64,000 nt of DNA from Serratia proteamaculans (GTDB lineage: Bacteria > Pseudomonadota > Gammaproteobacteria > Enterobacterales > Enterobacteriaceae). The translations under genes and the position numbers were made by a program. Positions within the stretch are counted from its first letter, which is position 1, and each line of letters opens with the position of its first letter. The stretch covers positions 1 to 64,000 of the forward strand of contig NZ_SWDE01000003.1 of NCBI RefSeq assembly GCF_013337185.1. Direction: 5' to 3'. The notes under the pieces are model-generated. The model was not told where the DNA came from, made no database searches, and saw nothing but the letters and a program-made list of their open reading frames with translations. Below are positions 45,382 to 57,653 of the stretch, piece by piece.

Positions 45382-46431
45382 TCAGCCTGCGGCGTCGGTG
45401 AAGTTCTTGCGAACCTTCACTGAGGCCATGCTTTCCAGAATGCGATGGTAGTTTTCAAAACGCTCTTTGGCGATATCGCCTTTCTCCATCGCCCCGCGGA
45501 TGGCGCAGCCTGGGTCAGTATCGTGACGGCAGTCGCGGAATTTGCAACCGCCCAAATAGTCACGGAATTCGACATAGGCTTGAGTCACTTGTTCCGGCTC
45601 CAGATGCCACAGACCAAACTCACGCACACCCGGTGAATCGATCACATCGCCGCCGTGCTGGAAATGGTACAGCCGCGCGGCGGTGGTGGTATGTTGCCCG
45701 AGGCCTGAGACATCGGAAACCTGATTTACCAGAATTTGCTTATCGCTCGGTGGCAGCAGGGCGTTCAGCAGGCTGGATTTACCCACCCCGGACTGGCCGG
45801 CAAAGATACTGATACGATCGACCAGCGCCTGTTCAAATGCCTCCATGCCTTCACGCGTCTGGCTGGAGACCTCAAGCACTCGGTAACCGATATGGCGGTA
45901 GATATCCATCATCCCGTCTACGGTCTTGCGTGCTTCGGCATCCAGCAAATCGATTTTGTTCAGTACGATCAACGGTTCGACTTCCAGCGTTTCACAGGCC
46001 ACCAGGTAGCGGTCGATCATATTCAGCGACAGCTCTGGCAGGATCGCGGAAACGATGACGATCTGATCGATATTGGCGGCGATGGGTTTCACGCCGTCAT
46101 AGATGTCGGGGCGGTTCAGTACGGAAGTGCGTTCATGCACGGCTTCTACGATACCTTTCACCCCTGCATGGGTGCCGACGCCAGGACGCCATACCACACG
46201 ATCGCCTGTCACCAGCGAACGTAACGTACGGCGGATATTACAGCGGTGCTGAGTGCCATCCGCTGCTTCAACGTCGGCGTGCATGCCGAAACGGCTGATG
46301 ACGATGCCGTCCTGCGGCTCACCCAGTTGGGAATCATCCAGTTCCGGTTTGTTGTCAGTGCGCTTCAGGCGACGTTGATGGTTCGCCTGCACGCGGCGTT
46401 CTTGACCTTTGGACAGTTTGTTCTTGCTCAC
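45382..46431 (-). CDS. rsgA: Ribosome small-subunit GTPase RsgA
   Basis: 349 residues. Late 30S maturation GTPase. N-terminal OB fold, a circularly permuted G domain (G4 NKID before G1 [12 protein letters not shown]), and a C-terminal zinc site in [14 protein letters not shown]. First gene of rsgA-psd-mscM; divergent from orn. Confidence 0.97.
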   Translation of the reverse strand: MSKNKLSKGQERRVQANHQRRLKRTDNKPELDDSQLGEPQDGIVISRFGMHADVEAADGTQHRCNIRRTLRSLVTGDRVVWRPGVGTHAGVKGIVEAVHERTSVLNRPDIYDGVKPIAANIDQIVIVSAILPELSLNMIDRYLVACETLEVEPLIVLNKIDLLDAEARKTVDGMMDIYRHIGYRVLEVSSQTREGMEAFEQALVDRISIFAGQSGVGKSSLLNALLPPSDKQILVNQVSDVSGLGQHTTTAARLYHFQHGGDVIDSPGVREFGLWHLEPEQVTQAYVEFRDYLGGCKFRDCRHDTDPGCAIRGAMEKGDIAKERFENYHRILESMASVKVRKNFTDAAG

Positions 46432-46614
46432 TGCGCCTCACTTGAATCCGCTTTATCGCTCATGGCGACCAAAAAGACTATGATACACGCTATTTTATAT
46501 TAAATAACCGTTGTTAGCCGCCACGTGCCGCGGACTTCCGTTGGCAAACAGCCAGCGTCGCTCGCCGCCTTGCCTATAGTTTGTTTATCTTTTGGCTTTT
46601 ACGCAGGAAATATC

Positions 46615-47160
46615 ATGACAGGAAACGAAAATAACCTGATTTGGATCGATCTGGAGATGACCGGGTTGGATCCAGAACGCGATCGCATTATCGAGATCGC
46701 TACCCTGGTCACCGACGCCAATCTGAATATCCTCGCGGAAGGGCCAGTGATCGCCGTACATCAATCCGATGAGCAGCTTGGCCTGATGGATGACTGGAAC
46801 GTGCGGACTCATACCGGCAGCGGGCTGGTGGAAAGGGTGAAGGCCAGTCAGTTCGACGACCATGCCGCCGAGTTGGCCACTATTGCCTTCCTGCAACAGT
46901 GGGTGCCTGCGGGTAAATCACCGATCTGCGGCAACAGTGTGGGCCAGGACCGCCGCTTCCTGTTCCGCTATATGCCGGAACTGGAAGCCTACTTCCATTA
47001 CCGCTATCTGGATGTCAGCACTTTGAAAGAGCTGGCGCGCCGTTGGAAACCGCAAATCCTCAGTGGTTTCAAAAAGCAGGGCACCCACCAGGCGATGGAT
47101 GATATCCGCGAGTCGGTGGGCGAACTGGCCTATTACCGTGAACATTTCATCCAGTTATAA
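46615..47160 (+). CDS. orn: Oligoribonuclease
   Basis: 181 residues from ATG 46615 (MTGNENN) with AGGAAA upstream; the 30 earlier codons are not family-like. 3'-5' exonuclease of the DEDDh family that degrades RNA dinucleotides, including pGpG. Acidic residues in IDLEMTGLD and the late [10 protein letters not shown] block are intact. Confidence 0.97.
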   Translation: MTGNENNLIWIDLEMTGLDPERDRIIEIATLVTDANLNILAEGPVIAVHQSDEQLGLMDDWNVRTHTGSGLVERVKASQFDDHAAELATIAFLQQWVPAGKSPICGNSVGQDRRFLFRYMPELEAYFHYRYLDVSTLKELARRWKPQILSGFKKQGTHQAMDDIRESVGELAYYREHFIQL

Positions 47161-47283
47161 CGGTTGCACGGCCCCAGAACAGGGGCCTGATTAGTACAAG
47201 CGGCCAATTCCGCCGCTTAATTAACCAGTTTGGCGCTTTAATCGGCAAACAAACAAAAAACGCGTTTTTTTGCTTTCAGGGGC

Positions 47284-47311
47284 TTGCGGCAGAAAGGATT
47301 TCTCGTATAAT
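47284..47311 (+). promoter_or_regulatory. Promoter of the tRNA-Gly cluster
   Basis: TTGCGG, 16-bp spacer, TATAAT, then a GC-rich discriminator (GCGCACCCC), typical of stable-RNA promoters under stringent control. 54 bp before the first tRNA. Confidence 0.85.
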
Positions 47312-47364
47312 GCGCACCCCGTACCGATGAAGAATTTCGTTTAGTTCCGACATCGTTACGCCGG

Positions 47365-47440
<76 letters not shown>

Positions 47441-47504
47441 AATTCAACAATGCTGCTTAGGTAGCGTGATGAATAAAAAAAGTATCAGGTAGTGCCCATG
47501 CGAC

Positions 47505-47580
<76 letters not shown>

Positions 47581-47636
47581 AAAAAATTCAAAGGCCATGT
47601 TGTTGTTTGATGGCCGGATGCCCAAAGCATCTCAAT

Positions 47637-47712
<76 letters not shown>

Positions 47713-48041
47713 ATTTTATCTTCGGTTTAACTTAGTCCAACGCCTTTACCGGCGCGGCTTCTTGTCTCGTTGTACATACCCTGTCGAAATGTTGTGAACA
47801 GACTTATCCACAGGCACCGTACATAATACCCTCAGCTCAAAAAATCAACGCCACACAAATGAAATATTTATCTATTTGATTTACAAAGATATTTATTTAT
47901 CGGAAAACGTTATGCCGATCACTTGCTCTTTTTGTTGCAGTTGAAAGACAAAGCATTTTTATTTTTATGCACAAATCCACAGAGTGACTATTGGACCTGA
48001 ACAGAAGGTTTTAGGCATCCCTCGGTAATCCTTTTTCCACA
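47713..48041. other. datA-like spacer with DnaA boxes
   Basis: An AT-rich gene-free spacer between tRNA-Gly and queG, running into the queG 3' end. Matches to TTWTNCACA are at 47804 (TTATCCACA, the strongest E. coli box), 47965 (TTATGCACA) and 48033 (TTTTCCACA), plus two weaker ones at 47793 and 47973. A near-match to the IHF consensus ends with TTGATT near 47880, between boxes. In E. coli this position holds datA, a DnaA-titrating and inactivating site. Confidence 0.6.
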
Positions 48042-49150
48042 GCCCGTATCAATCGTTTTTTCTGCATTGTCTGCACTTCTATCCCTTGCTCCTCACGCCG
48101 CCCCAATTGCTGCTTCAGTGCCCAGTGGATATGTTCATCCAGCATAGCGTCCTGTTCCAGCCGGGAGCGCAGCGCCATCACTATGGCATCCTGATAGGGG
48201 GCATTACCCAGTGCCACGGCAATATTACGCAACCAACGCAAATGGCCGATGCGCCGGATGGCAGAACCTTCGGTGATTCGCAGGAATTTCTCTTCCGCCC
48301 AACCGAACAGTTCAATCAGTTGCGGTGCATGCAGTGCAGCACGCGGGCTGAAATCATCTTCGTCAGTGAGCTGCGAAAAACGGTTCCAGGGGCAAATAAG
48401 CTGGCAATCATCACAGCCGTAGATACGGTTGCCCAACAATGGCCGAAATTCTTCAGGAATGGCACCTTCCAGCTCGATGGTGAGATAGGAGATACAGCGC
48501 CGGGCGTCCACGGTATAGGGTGCGACGATGGCTCCGGTCGGGCAAGTGGTGATACAGGCGACGCATCGGCCGCATTGTTCCTGCTGCGGTTCATCTACCG
48601 GCAAGGGCAGATCGATCAGCAGTTCGCCGAGAAAGAACCAGGAACCGGCTTCGCGATTGAGAATAAGTGAGTGTTTACCAACCCAGCCAATCCCGGCCTT
48701 GGAGGCCAATGCGCGTTCCATCACCGGCGCGGAGTCGACAAAAGGGCGGAAATTCAGCTCGCCGCAGTAGGCCTGGATCTGATCGCCGAGCTTTTTCAGC
48801 CGTTGGCGCAGCAGTTTGTGATAATCACGCCCCAACGCATAGCGGCTGACATAGCCCAATTCGGGGTTCTGCAGCGTGCTGGCAAAGGCCGCTTTGGCCG
48901 GCAGGTAGTTCATGCGCACGCTGATCACCCGCAGCGTGCCGGGCAGTAGCTCATGAGGCCGGGCGCGCAGCATGCCGTGGCGCGCCATCCACTCCATTTC
49001 GCCGTGATATTGTTTGTCCAGCCAGGCCTGCAATTTGGGCTCTTCCGCGCTGAGATCGGTGTCGCAGATGCCTACCTGCTGGAATCCTAGCGATTGGCCC
49101 CATTGCTTGATATGTTGGGCGAGTTGATTGAGATCGAGGGGGTGAGTCAT
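48011..49150 (-). CDS. queG: Epoxyqueuosine reductase QueG
   Basis: 379 residues from ATG 49150 ([12 protein letters not shown]). Last step of queuosine synthesis in tRNA, cobalamin-dependent. Two ferredoxin-type clusters: CGRCVACITTCPTGAI and CDDCQLICPWNRF. The start codon overlaps the divergent nnr start within CATGA, so the two share promoter space inside each other's genes. It ends inside the datA-like segment. Confidence 0.97.
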   Translation of the reverse strand: MTHPLDLNQLAQHIKQWGQSLGFQQVGICDTDLSAEEPKLQAWLDKQYHGEMEWMARHGMLRARPHELLPGTLRVISVRMNYLPAKAAFASTLQNPELGYVSRYALGRDYHKLLRQRLKKLGDQIQAYCGELNFRPFVDSAPVMERALASKAGIGWVGKHSLILNREAGSWFFLGELLIDLPLPVDEPQQEQCGRCVACITTCPTGAIVAPYTVDARRCISYLTIELEGAIPEEFRPLLGNRIYGCDDCQLICPWNRFSQLTDEDDFSPRAALHAPQLIELFGWAEEKFLRITEGSAIRRIGHLRWLRNIAVALGNAPYQDAIVMALRSRLEQDAMLDEHIHWALKQQLGRREEQGIEVQTMQKKRLIRAVEKGLPRDA

Positions 49151-50660
49151 GACGGGCCACAGTGAAAAACAATACTCCGACAGTTTATCACACTCTGTCT
49201 GGTCTGCAGACTGGATCCGACGGGCTGAAGCCAGCGCCGCTGCCTCGCAAGGCATTTCACTCTACCAACTGATGCAACGTGCCGGTGAGGCAGCTTACAC
49301 CCTGGCATGCGACCAATATCCGGCCGCTCACCACTGGCTGGTGCTGTGCGGCCATGGCAACAATGGCGGTGACGGTTATGTGGTCGCTCGGCTGGCAGCG
49401 GCGGCCGGCGTTAAGGTCAGTCTGATCGCCTGCGAAGGCACACGCCCACTGCCGCCAGAGGCTGAAGAAGCGCGACAGGCCTGGTTGGACGCCGGGGGGG
49501 AAATTCATCCGGCTGACAGTCGTTGGCCGGAAGATATTGATCTGATAATCGACGGCCTGCTTGGTACCGGGCTGAGTAGTGCACCGCGTGCGCCATACGA
49601 TGCGCTGATTGAAGCCGCTAATCGCAACTGCGCACCGGTTATCGCACTCGATATTCCCTCGGGCTTGCTGGCTGAAAGCGGTGCTGTGCCTGGCGTGGCG
49701 ATCCGCGCTACGCACACCATGACGTTTATTGCCCTCAAACCGGGCTTGTTGACCGGTCAGGCCCGTGATTGGGTCGGGCAACTTCACCAGAGTACGCTAG
49801 GATTATCGGGTTGGCTGGCGAAGCAACCGGCACAGATTCAGCGGCTTACTGTCGAGTCCCTGCCTCTGTGGCTGAAACCGCGTCGTCCCTGCTCGCATAA
49901 AGGTGAACAAGGGCGTTTGTTGGTGGTTGGCGGCGATCATGGTTTTGGCGGGGCGATACGCATGGCGGCAGAGGCGGCACTACGCAGCGGCGCCGGGTTG
50001 GTGCGAGTACTTACTCACATTGAACATGTGGGGCCGTTATTGACCGCCAGACCCGAACTGATGGTACAGCCTTTGAGTGACGAGGCATTGCAGCAGGCGC
50101 TCGACTGGGCAGATGTCCTGGTAGTGGGGCCGGGACTGGGCCAGGGCGAATGGGGTAGGAATGCGCTGAAAGTATTGCAAGCCAGTGATAAACCGGCGTT
50201 ATGGGACGCGGATGCGTTGAACTTGCTGGCATTAAATCCCGAGAAGCGTCAGAATCGTGTGATTACCCCGCATCCTGGGGAAGCGGCACGCCTGCTGGGG
50301 TGCCGTACCGCCGAGATTGAGAGTGATCGCTTACTTGCAGTGCGTAATCTGGTGGCGCAATACGGTGGCGTAGCCGTGCTGAAAGGTGCAGGTACGCTGA
50401 TCGCCGACCAGTACGGCCAGATGGCGATCGCCGACGTCGGCAATGCCGGCATGGCCTCCGGCGGAATGGGCGATGTTCTGTCGGGTATCATCGGCGGTTT
50501 GCTGGGGCAAAAGCTCTCGCTGTATGATGCAGCCTGTGCCGGATGTGTGGCCCATGGCGCAGCCGCCGATCGCGTGGCGGCAAGACAAGGAATCAGGGGG
50601 ATGCTGGCAAGCGACTTACTGCCGGAAATTCCTTATTACGTTAATCCTGAGTTGGCATAA
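49149..50660 (+). CDS. nnr: Bifunctional NAD(P)H-hydrate epimerase/dehydratase Nnr
   Basis: 503 residues. Repairs hydrated NAD(P)H. N-terminal epimerase (about 1-215) with [17 protein letters not shown]-terminal ADP-dependent dehydratase (about 225-495) with [24 protein letters not shown] and [15 protein letters not shown]. First of nnr-tsaE-amiB-mutL-miaA-hfq. Confidence 0.96.
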   Translation: MTGHSEKQYSDSLSHSVWSADWIRRAEASAAASQGISLYQLMQRAGEAAYTLACDQYPAAHHWLVLCGHGNNGGDGYVVARLAAAAGVKVSLIACEGTRPLPPEAEEARQAWLDAGGEIHPADSRWPEDIDLIIDGLLGTGLSSAPRAPYDALIEAANRNCAPVIALDIPSGLLAESGAVPGVAIRATHTMTFIALKPGLLTGQARDWVGQLHQSTLGLSGWLAKQPAQIQRLTVESLPLWLKPRRPCSHKGEQGRLLVVGGDHGFGGAIRMAAEAALRSGAGLVRVLTHIEHVGPLLTARPELMVQPLSDEALQQALDWADVLVVGPGLGQGEWGRNALKVLQASDKPALWDADALNLLALNPEKRQNRVITPHPGEAARLLGCRTAEIESDRLLAVRNLVAQYGGVAVLKGAGTLIADQYGQMAIADVGNAGMASGGMGDVLSGIIGGLLGQKLSLYDAACAGCVAHGAAADRVAARQGIRGMLASDLLPEIPYYVNPELA

Positions 50661-50674
50661 ATAGAAACTATCGA

Positions 50675-51145
50675 ATGAAAGAACTCGTTTTACCTCTGCC
50701 GGATGAGGCAGCAACTGTCGCACTGGGTGCCGTCTTGGCTAAGGCGTGCGATCGTGCCAGCGTAATTTACCTTTACGGTGACCTGGGCGCCGGTAAAACC
50801 ACCTTCAGCCGTGGTTTCCTGCAGGCATTGGGTCATCAGGGCAACGTTAAAAGCCCCACCTACACGCTGGTTGAGCCTTATGCGCTGCAGCCGCTGGCGG
50901 TATACCATTTTGATCTGTACCGCCTGGCCGATCCGGAAGAACTCGAATTTATGGGCATTCGCGATTATTTTGCGCAGGATGCTATTTGCCTGGTGGAATG
51001 GCCACAGCAGGGCACGGGCGTATTGCCGGAGCCGGATCTGGAGCTGCATCTCAGCTATCAGGATCAGGGGCGAGAAGCAAAAATTCAGGCGGTTTCCGCC
51101 TACGGCAGCCAGCTTTTAGACCGTATTCACGGGCCACAGGAATGA
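50675..51145 (+). CDS. tsaE: tRNA t6A modification ATPase TsaE
   Basis: 156 residues. P-loop [13 protein letters not shown] near residue 34. Works with TsaB, TsaC and TsaD to make t6A37 in tRNAs reading ANN codons. The conserved [10 protein letters not shown] and [13 protein letters not shown] blocks follow. 14 bp after nnr and 7 bp before amiB. Confidence 0.96.
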   Translation: MKELVLPLPDEAATVALGAVLAKACDRASVIYLYGDLGAGKTTFSRGFLQALGHQGNVKSPTYTLVEPYALQPLAVYHFDLYRLADPEELEFMGIRDYFAQDAICLVEWPQQGTGVLPEPDLELHLSYQDQGREAKIQAVSAYGSQLLDRIHGPQE

Positions 51146-51152
51146 CGCCGCA

Positions 51153-52955
51153 ATGACGTATGCGTTGAGAAAACTATTCGTAATCGCCCTGATCGCCGTA
51201 TTGGGGCCTTTGGGTGCGGCCAGTGCGCTGGCCGCATCGTCGCTGTCTGATATTAAAGTCACCAATGCCCAACGCGAAGCCACCGTCTCGGTGAGTTTCA
51301 ACGGCCCGCCGGATTATGCCTTTTTCCCACTGCATGGCCCGGACCGCGTGGTCCTGGACGTTAACCAGAAAGGCAAGGTCGGTGGTCTGCCGCTGAATTT
51401 TAGCGGTCAAAACCTGGTGAAAAGCATCCGCTCCAGTACGCCGAAAGACGCCCAGAGCGTGCGGCTGGTGTTTGACCTGACCCAGCGCTCGAAGACCCGG
51501 GTGGCCACACGCCAAAGCGGCAGTATCTATACCGTGGTGTTTACCATTGCCGCCGAGGGCAGCGCAAATACCAATATAGTGCGTAAAGCTCCGGTATCGG
51601 TGCCTGCGCCGGTGGTCGTGAGCCAGCCAACGCGTAAAGCGCCGGTCGTGGTGAGTGAGCCTGATGAACCTGCACCGGTGCGTAAAGCACCAAGCGGTTC
51701 GAATCCGTTCAGCAACAAGACAACCGTAGTTGCGGGGACCGCATCGGAAATTACGCCGCGCAGCAGCCGCGTTTCCGCAGGTTCCGGCGATCGGGTGGTG
51801 GTAGCCATTGACGCCGGTCACGGCGGACAGGATCCGGGCGCTATCGGGCCGAACGGTCTGAAAGAGAAGAATGTCACCATTGCCATTGCTCGTCGCCTGC
51901 AGGCGTTGCTGGATGCCGATCCTCAGTTCAAACCGGTCTTAACACGCAATGGCGATTACTTCATCTCGGTGATGGGGCGTTCCGACGTAGCGCGCAAGCA
52001 GGGCGCCAACGTGCTGATCTCCATTCACGCTGATGCGGCGCCAAACCGCAGTGCCAATGGGGCCTCGGTTTGGGTTCTGTCCAACCGCCGTGCCAACAGT
52101 GAAATGGCGGGCTGGCTGGAACAGCATGAGAAACAGTCGGAATTGCTGGGCGGTGCGGGTGATTTGCTGGCCAACAGCCAGGCGGATCCTTACCTGAGCC
52201 AGGCAGTGCTGGATCTGCAGTTCGGTCACTCGCAACGTGTAGGTTACGATGTGGCGGTCAAAGTCTTGCAGCAGTTGCAGAGCGTCGGTTCATTGCATAA
52301 ACGTCGTCCGGAACACGCCAGCCTTGGCGTGCTGCGTTCGCCGGATATTCCATCATTGCTGGTGGAAACAGGATTTATCAGTAATAGCACGGAGGAGCGG
52401 CTGCTCGGCAGTAGCGCGTATCAGGAAAAAATTGCCAGGGCGATCCACAACGGCCTGCGTAGTTATTTCCTGGCGCATCCGCTACAAGCCGACCCAAAGG
52501 TGGAAAACCGACCGCTGGACGTCGCAGCGGCGGTTAACTCCTCAACACCAGACGTCAGTCAGCCTGCACCGATCGTCAGTTCGGCCGGCAGCAGCCGAGT
52601 TAGCGGTAAAACGCAGATTCACGTAGTGAAGCGGGCGGAAACGCTCTCCGGCATTGCCGACAGCTATGGCACGACCATGGCGGCGTTGCGTGACCTGAAC
52701 AAGCTGAAGAAGGATGGCGTATGGGTCGGCCAGCGCCTCAAGGTACCGGCGGGTAAATCCGCCGCTACTGTCAGCACGGTCGCCAAGGCGAAACCCAGCG
52801 TGAAGAAGCCGTCGAAGCATAAAGTGGCCCGCGGTGATACTTTGACATCTATTGCCAGCCGTTATGGTGTCAGCGTCAGCGACCTGAAACGCGTGAATAA
52901 ACTGAAGTCGGACGTCGCGCCGCTGGATCGGACGCTGACCATTCCGCAGGCCTAG
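51153..52955 (+). CDS. amiB: N-acetylmuramoyl-L-alanine amidase AmiB
   Basis: 600 residues. Signal peptide about 1-29; AMIN septal-targeting domain (about 30-130); Pro/Val-rich linker; zinc amidase_3 (about 212-430) with [19 protein letters not shown] and VETGFISN; then two LysM repeats near the C-terminus ([26 protein letters not shown]). E. coli AmiB (445 aa) lacks the LysM tail. Splits daughter cells by cutting septal peptidoglycan. Confidence 0.96.
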   Translation: MTYALRKLFVIALIAVLGPLGAASALAASSLSDIKVTNAQREATVSVSFNGPPDYAFFPLHGPDRVVLDVNQKGKVGGLPLNFSGQNLVKSIRSSTPKDAQSVRLVFDLTQRSKTRVATRQSGSIYTVVFTIAAEGSANTNIVRKAPVSVPAPVVVSQPTRKAPVVVSEPDEPAPVRKAPSGSNPFSNKTTVVAGTASEITPRSSRVSAGSGDRVVVAIDAGHGGQDPGAIGPNGLKEKNVTIAIARRLQALLDADPQFKPVLTRNGDYFISVMGRSDVARKQGANVLISIHADAAPNRSANGASVWVLSNRRANSEMAGWLEQHEKQSELLGGAGDLLANSQADPYLSQAVLDLQFGHSQRVGYDVAVKVLQQLQSVGSLHKRRPEHASLGVLRSPDIPSLLVETGFISNSTEERLLGSSAYQEKIARAIHNGLRSYFLAHPLQADPKVENRPLDVAAAVNSSTPDVSQPAPIVSSAGSSRVSGKTQIHVVKRAETLSGIADSYGTTMAALRDLNKLKKDGVWVGQRLKVPAGKSAATVSTVAKAKPSVKKPSKHKVARGDTLTSIASRYGVSVSDLKRVNKLKSDVAPLDRTLTIPQA

Positions 52956-52977
52956 CGCCCACAATACAGGAGTCAGC

Positions 52978-54852
52978 ATGCCCATCCAGGTGTTACCGCC
53001 CCAGCTTGCCAACCAGATTGCCGCCGGTGAAGTGGTCGAGCGGCCCGCGTCTGTGGTCAAGGAACTGGTGGAAAACAGTCTGGATGCCGGGGCGACGCGC
53101 ATTGATATTGATATCGAGCGCGGTGGCGCCAAGCTGATCCGCATCCGTGATAACGGCAGTGGTATTGGCAAGGACGACCTGGCTCTGGCGTTGGCCCGTC
53201 ATGCCACCAGTAAAATCAGCACGCTCGACGATTTGGAAGCCATTGTCAGCCTCGGTTTTCGCGGTGAGGCGCTGGCCAGCATCAGCTCGGTTTCTCGCTT
53301 GACCCTCACCTCACGCACCGCAGAGCAAAACGAAGCCTGGCAGGCTTATGCCGAAGGTCGCGATCAGGCGGTGACGGTCAAGCCGGCGGCACACCCGATA
53401 GGCAGCACGCTGGAAGTGCTGGATCTGTTCTACAACACCCCGGCGCGGCGCAAATTTATGCGCACCGAGAAAACCGAATTCGGTCATATCGATGAAGTGG
53501 TGCGACGCATTGCACTGGCGCGTTTCGATGTGGCAATCAACCTTAGTCACAATGGCAAGCTGATGCGCCAATATCGCGCAGCGAAGGACGAGAGCCAGTA
53601 TGAGCGCCGCCTGGGCAGTATTTGCGGCCCGGCCTTTTTGCAGCATGCGCTGAATATCTCCTGGCAGCACGGTGACCTGACCATTCGCGGCTGGGTAGCC
53701 GATCCCGCCGGTGCCCGGCAACTGGGCGAAATGCAGTATTGCTACGTCAACAGCCGCATGATGCGCGATCGTTTGATCAATCACGCCATCCGCCAGGCCT
53801 ATCAGGATCAACTGAAAGACGACCAGCAGCCTGCCTATGTGCTGTATCTCGAGGTTGACCCGCATCAGGTGGATGTGAATGTTCACCCAGCCAAGCACGA
53901 GGTGCGTTTCCATCAGGCTCGGCTGGTGCACGACTTTATCTATCAGGCGGTAACCACCGTGTTGCAGCAGGTCGGCAATGCGCCGTTGCCGTTGACCGAT
54001 GAAACCGAGCAGCAACCGGTGCCGGTCTGGCAGCCGGAAAATCGTGTCGCCGCTGGCGGCAACCATTTTTCTCAGCCTGCACCGCGCCGCGAAACCCCAT
54101 CGACCGAGCCTGCCGTCGCGCGTGAACGTGCACCGCAACCGGCCTATCATTCGGGCAGTGATTATCAGAAGCGAGAAGGCGAACTGTACGGCAAGCTGTT
54201 ACAGGCCACGCCAGTGGCTGAGCCACGGCAAGAAGCACCGAAGCAACCGCTGTTTCCACCGGTAAAAATCGGGCAGGAAACGCCACTGGCCGGTAGTCAG
54301 CACAGTTTCGGTCGTGTGCTGATGATCCACCCGCCATGTTACGCACTGATTGAAAACCGGCAGCAGTTGATGTTGCTTAACCTGTCGGTGGCCGAACGCT
54401 GGTTACGTCAGGCGCAACTCAATCCTTCGCAAGAAGGCCTGCGGCCACAGCCGCTGCTGATCCCGATCAAGCTGACGTTGAACAAACAAGAGGCGGCTGC
54501 CTGCGTACATCATCAGCCGCTATTGGTAACCATGGGTCTGGATCTGCAAGTTGATCACGGGCGTGTGACGCTGCGCGCAGTACCTTTACCATTACGCCAA
54601 CAAAATTTACAAAAACTGATACCCGAGCTGTTAGGCTATCTGGCCGAGCATCAGGAGATGTCGCCCGCGGTATTGGCCACCTGGTTTGCCCGCCATTTAG
54701 GTAGCGAGCATGAACAGTGGAACACCTCGCAAGCGATACAATTGCTGACCGACGTTGAACGACTTTGCCCGCAGCTGGTCAAATCACCACCCAGCGGACT
54801 TTTACAACCTGTTGATTTACAGGCTGCACTGACAGCACTTAGGCATGATTGA
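52978..54852 (+). CDS. mutL: DNA mismatch repair protein MutL
   Basis: 624 residues. N-terminal GHKL ATPase: [17 protein letters not shown] and GFRGEAL; a Pro/Gln-rich linker about 340-430; C-terminal dimerisation domain. No DQHA-type endonuclease motif, as in other Dam-dependent systems. Coupled to miaA by an 8-bp overlap. Confidence 0.97.
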   Translation: MPIQVLPPQLANQIAAGEVVERPASVVKELVENSLDAGATRIDIDIERGGAKLIRIRDNGSGIGKDDLALALARHATSKISTLDDLEAIVSLGFRGEALASISSVSRLTLTSRTAEQNEAWQAYAEGRDQAVTVKPAAHPIGSTLEVLDLFYNTPARRKFMRTEKTEFGHIDEVVRRIALARFDVAINLSHNGKLMRQYRAAKDESQYERRLGSICGPAFLQHALNISWQHGDLTIRGWVADPAGARQLGEMQYCYVNSRMMRDRLINHAIRQAYQDQLKDDQQPAYVLYLEVDPHQVDVNVHPAKHEVRFHQARLVHDFIYQAVTTVLQQVGNAPLPLTDETEQQPVPVWQPENRVAAGGNHFSQPAPRRETPSTEPAVARERAPQPAYHSGSDYQKREGELYGKLLQATPVAEPRQEAPKQPLFPPVKIGQETPLAGSQHSFGRVLMIHPPCYALIENRQQLMLLNLSVAERWLRQAQLNPSQEGLRPQPLLIPIKLTLNKQEAAACVHHQPLLVTMGLDLQVDHGRVTLRAVPLPLRQQNLQKLIPELLGYLAEHQEMSPAVLATWFARHLGSEHEQWNTSQAIQLLTDVERLCPQLVKSPPSGLLQPVDLQAALTALRHD

Positions 54853-55786
54853 AACTGAAATGACACCACGTCCCCCGGCTATTTTTATCATGGGGCCGAC
54901 CGCCTCGGGCAAAACCGCATTGGCGATCGCGCTGCGTGAACACCTGCCTGTGGAATTGATCAGCGTGGATTCTGCGCTGATTTATCGCGGCATGGATATC
55001 GGCACGGCCAAACCGAGCGCTGAAGAACTGGCGCAGGCACCGCATCGGCTGATTGATATTCGTGACCCTGCCGAAGTCTACTCCGCAGCGGACTTTCGCG
55101 CCGACGCACTGAAAGAGATGGCCGCCATTACCGCCGCCGGGCGTATCCCGCTGCTGGTGGGGGGCACCATGCTTTATTTCAAAGCGTTGCTGGAAGGATT
55201 ATCGCCGTTGCCACCTGCCGATCCGGCGGTGCGCGAACGCATCGAACAGCAGGCGGCGGAGCAGGGTTGGGACGTTTTACACCGTCAGTTGCAAGAGATT
55301 GACCCGGTTGCGGCATTGAGAATTCATCCGAATGATCCGCAGAGACTGTCCAGAGCACTGGAAGTTTTTTTTATTTCGGGTAAAACTTTAACGGAACTGA
55401 CTAAAATTTCGGGTGAATCGTTGCCGTATCATGTGCACCAATTTGCGATAGCGCCGACCAGCCGTGAGTTGATCCATCAACGCATAGAGCTGCGGTACCA
55501 TCAAATGTTGGCGGCAGGTTTTGAGACGGAAGCGCGTGCACTTTTTGCACGGGGTGATTTGCATACGGATTTGCCTTCCATTCGCTGTGTCGGTTATCGC
55601 CAGATGTGGTCATATTTGTCTTGCGAGATTAGTTACGATGAGATGGTTTATCGTGGTATTTGCGCAACGCGTCAATTGGCCAAGCGCCAAATGACCTGGT
55701 TACGAGGCTGGGACTCGGTACATTGGCTGGACAGCGAGAAGCCGGGAGAGGCTTTGGACTCGGTAATACAGGTTGTTAGTGCATAG
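54845..55786 (+). CDS. miaA: tRNA dimethylallyltransferase MiaA
   Basis: 313 residues; starts 8 bp before the end of mutL. Adds the isopentenyl group to A37 of tRNAs reading UNN. P-loop [28 protein letters not shown] and the C-terminal tRNA-binding region [17 protein letters not shown] are intact. 114 bp before hfq. Confidence 0.97.
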   Translation: MIETEMTPRPPAIFIMGPTASGKTALAIALREHLPVELISVDSALIYRGMDIGTAKPSAEELAQAPHRLIDIRDPAEVYSAADFRADALKEMAAITAAGRIPLLVGGTMLYFKALLEGLSPLPPADPAVRERIEQQAAEQGWDVLHRQLQEIDPVAALRIHPNDPQRLSRALEVFFISGKTLTELTKISGESLPYHVHQFAIAPTSRELIHQRIELRYHQMLAAGFETEARALFARGDLHTDLPSIRCVGYRQMWSYLSCEISYDEMVYRGICATRQLAKRQMTWLRGWDSVHWLDSEKPGEALDSVIQVVSA

Positions 55787-55888
55787 GTTGAGTGATTGTG
55801 TACAATTGATGAGTATTCAGCGCGCAAATTTTTTAGGTCGTTTATTTTAGAGCCGACAGGTTCTTAGTTAAAAACAACAAGCAAATAA

Positions 55889-56209
<321 letters not shown>

Positions 56210-56233
56210 AGCGCGTTGCGAGTCAACCATGAC

Positions 56234-56269
56234 GGGGAGCATAAGCAGCCGTGGGCTGTTTATGTCCCC
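56234..56269 (+). other. Strong hairpin between hfq and hflX
   Basis: About 16 base pairs with one bulge and a GTG loop: GGGG-CATAAGCAGCC pairs with GGCTGTTTATG-CCCC. No T-run follows. It may process or attenuate the hfq-hflX transcript. Confidence 0.55.
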
Positions 56270-56304
56270 CAAACTCACGGATTCCCGTTTGAGAGGTTGC
56301 ACGC

Positions 56305-57585
56305 TTGTTTGACCGTTATGAAGCCGGTGAGCAGGCCGTCCTGGTTCATATCTATTTCTCGCAAGACAAAGATACCGAAGATCTCAGTGAGTTCGAATCC
56401 CTGGTGTCCTCAGCGGGTGTCGAAGCTTTGCAAGTGGTGACTGGTAGCCGCAAAGCCCCACATCCCAAGTACTTTGTCGGTGAAGGAAAGGCCGAAGAAA
56501 TTGCAGATGCGGTAAAAGCCAGTGGCGCATCTGTTGTCCTGTTTGATCACTCCCTTTCCGCGGCGCAAGAGAGAAACCTTGAACGCCTGTGCGAATGCCG
56601 GGTGATCGATCGCACCGGGTTGATTCTAGACATCTTTGCCCAGCGTGCCCGTACCCATGAAGGTAAGCTGCAGGTAGAGCTGGCGCAGTTGCGTCATATT
56701 GCCACGCGTTTAGTTCGTGGCTGGACGCACCTTGAGCGCCAAAAAGGGGGGATTGGCCTGCGCGGGCCGGGGGAAACCCAATTAGAGACCGACCGTCGTC
56801 TGTTACGCGATCGCATTAGCCTGATTCTACGCCGCCTGGAGCGGGTAGCTAAGCAGCGTGAACAGGGCCGACGTGCGCGTACCCGTGCTGAAGTGCCAAC
56901 CGTATCGCTGGTGGGATACACCAACGCCGGTAAATCTACCCTGTTTAATCGAATAACGTCTGCCGATGTGTATGCGGCCGACCAGCTATTTGCCACCCTG
57001 GATCCTACCCTGCGGCGTATCGACGTGGCCGATGTGGGCGATACCGTGTTGGCGGATACCGTAGGTTTTATCCGGCACCTGCCGCACGATCTGGTGGCCG
57101 CCTTTAAGGCAACGCTGCAAGAAACGCGTCAGGCATCTTTGCTGTTACATGTAATCGACGCCGCGGATACCCGTGTCGATGAGAACATTGAAGCGGTAAA
57201 TACCGTGCTGGCAGAGATCGACTCGGATGAGATCCCTACACTGTTAGTGATGAACAAAATAGATATGCTGGATGATTTTGTTCCGCGTATCGACCGCAAC
57301 GATGAAAACTTACCGATCCGGGTGTGGCTGTCCGCCGCCAGCGGTGAAGGTATCCCGTTGCTGTATCAGGCGTTGACGGAGCGCTTATCGGGGGAAATCG
57401 CGCATTATGAGCTGCGCTTACCGCCAGAGGCAGGCCGTCTTCGTAGCCGTTTTTACCAGCTTCAGGCAATTGAAAAAGAGTGGAACGAAGAAGACGGCAG
57501 CATTGGCGTGGTGGTTCGTATGCCCATCGTCGAATGGCGTCGCCTCTGCAAACAGGAACTGGATCTGATTAACTTTATAGTATGA
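56305..57585 (+). CDS. hflX: Ribosome-splitting GTPase HflX
   Basis: 426 residues from a TTG start ([10 protein letters not shown]), as in E. coli; GAGAGG is 8 nt upstream. N-terminal HflX domain, then the G domain with G1 [10 protein letters not shown]3 DTVGF and G4 NKID. Splits stalled ribosomes in heat shock. 68 bp before hflK. Confidence 0.97.
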   Translation: MFDRYEAGEQAVLVHIYFSQDKDTEDLSEFESLVSSAGVEALQVVTGSRKAPHPKYFVGEGKAEEIADAVKASGASVVLFDHSLSAAQERNLERLCECRVIDRTGLILDIFAQRARTHEGKLQVELAQLRHIATRLVRGWTHLERQKGGIGLRGPGETQLETDRRLLRDRISLILRRLERVAKQREQGRRARTRAEVPTVSLVGYTNAGKSTLFNRITSADVYAADQLFATLDPTLRRIDVADVGDTVLADTVGFIRHLPHDLVAAFKATLQETRQASLLLHVIDAADTRVDENIEAVNTVLAEIDSDEIPTLLVMNKIDMLDDFVPRIDRNDENLPIRVWLSAASGEGIPLLYQALTERLSGEIAHYELRLPPEAGRLRSRFYQLQAIEKEWNEEDGSIGVVVRMPIVEWRRLCKQELDLINFIV

Positions 57586-57653
57586 TCATATCCTGTTACA
57601 TTTGAGCTTCGCGTAAGCCTGAAGTACCCAATCACAGAATATGGAGCTAAAAC

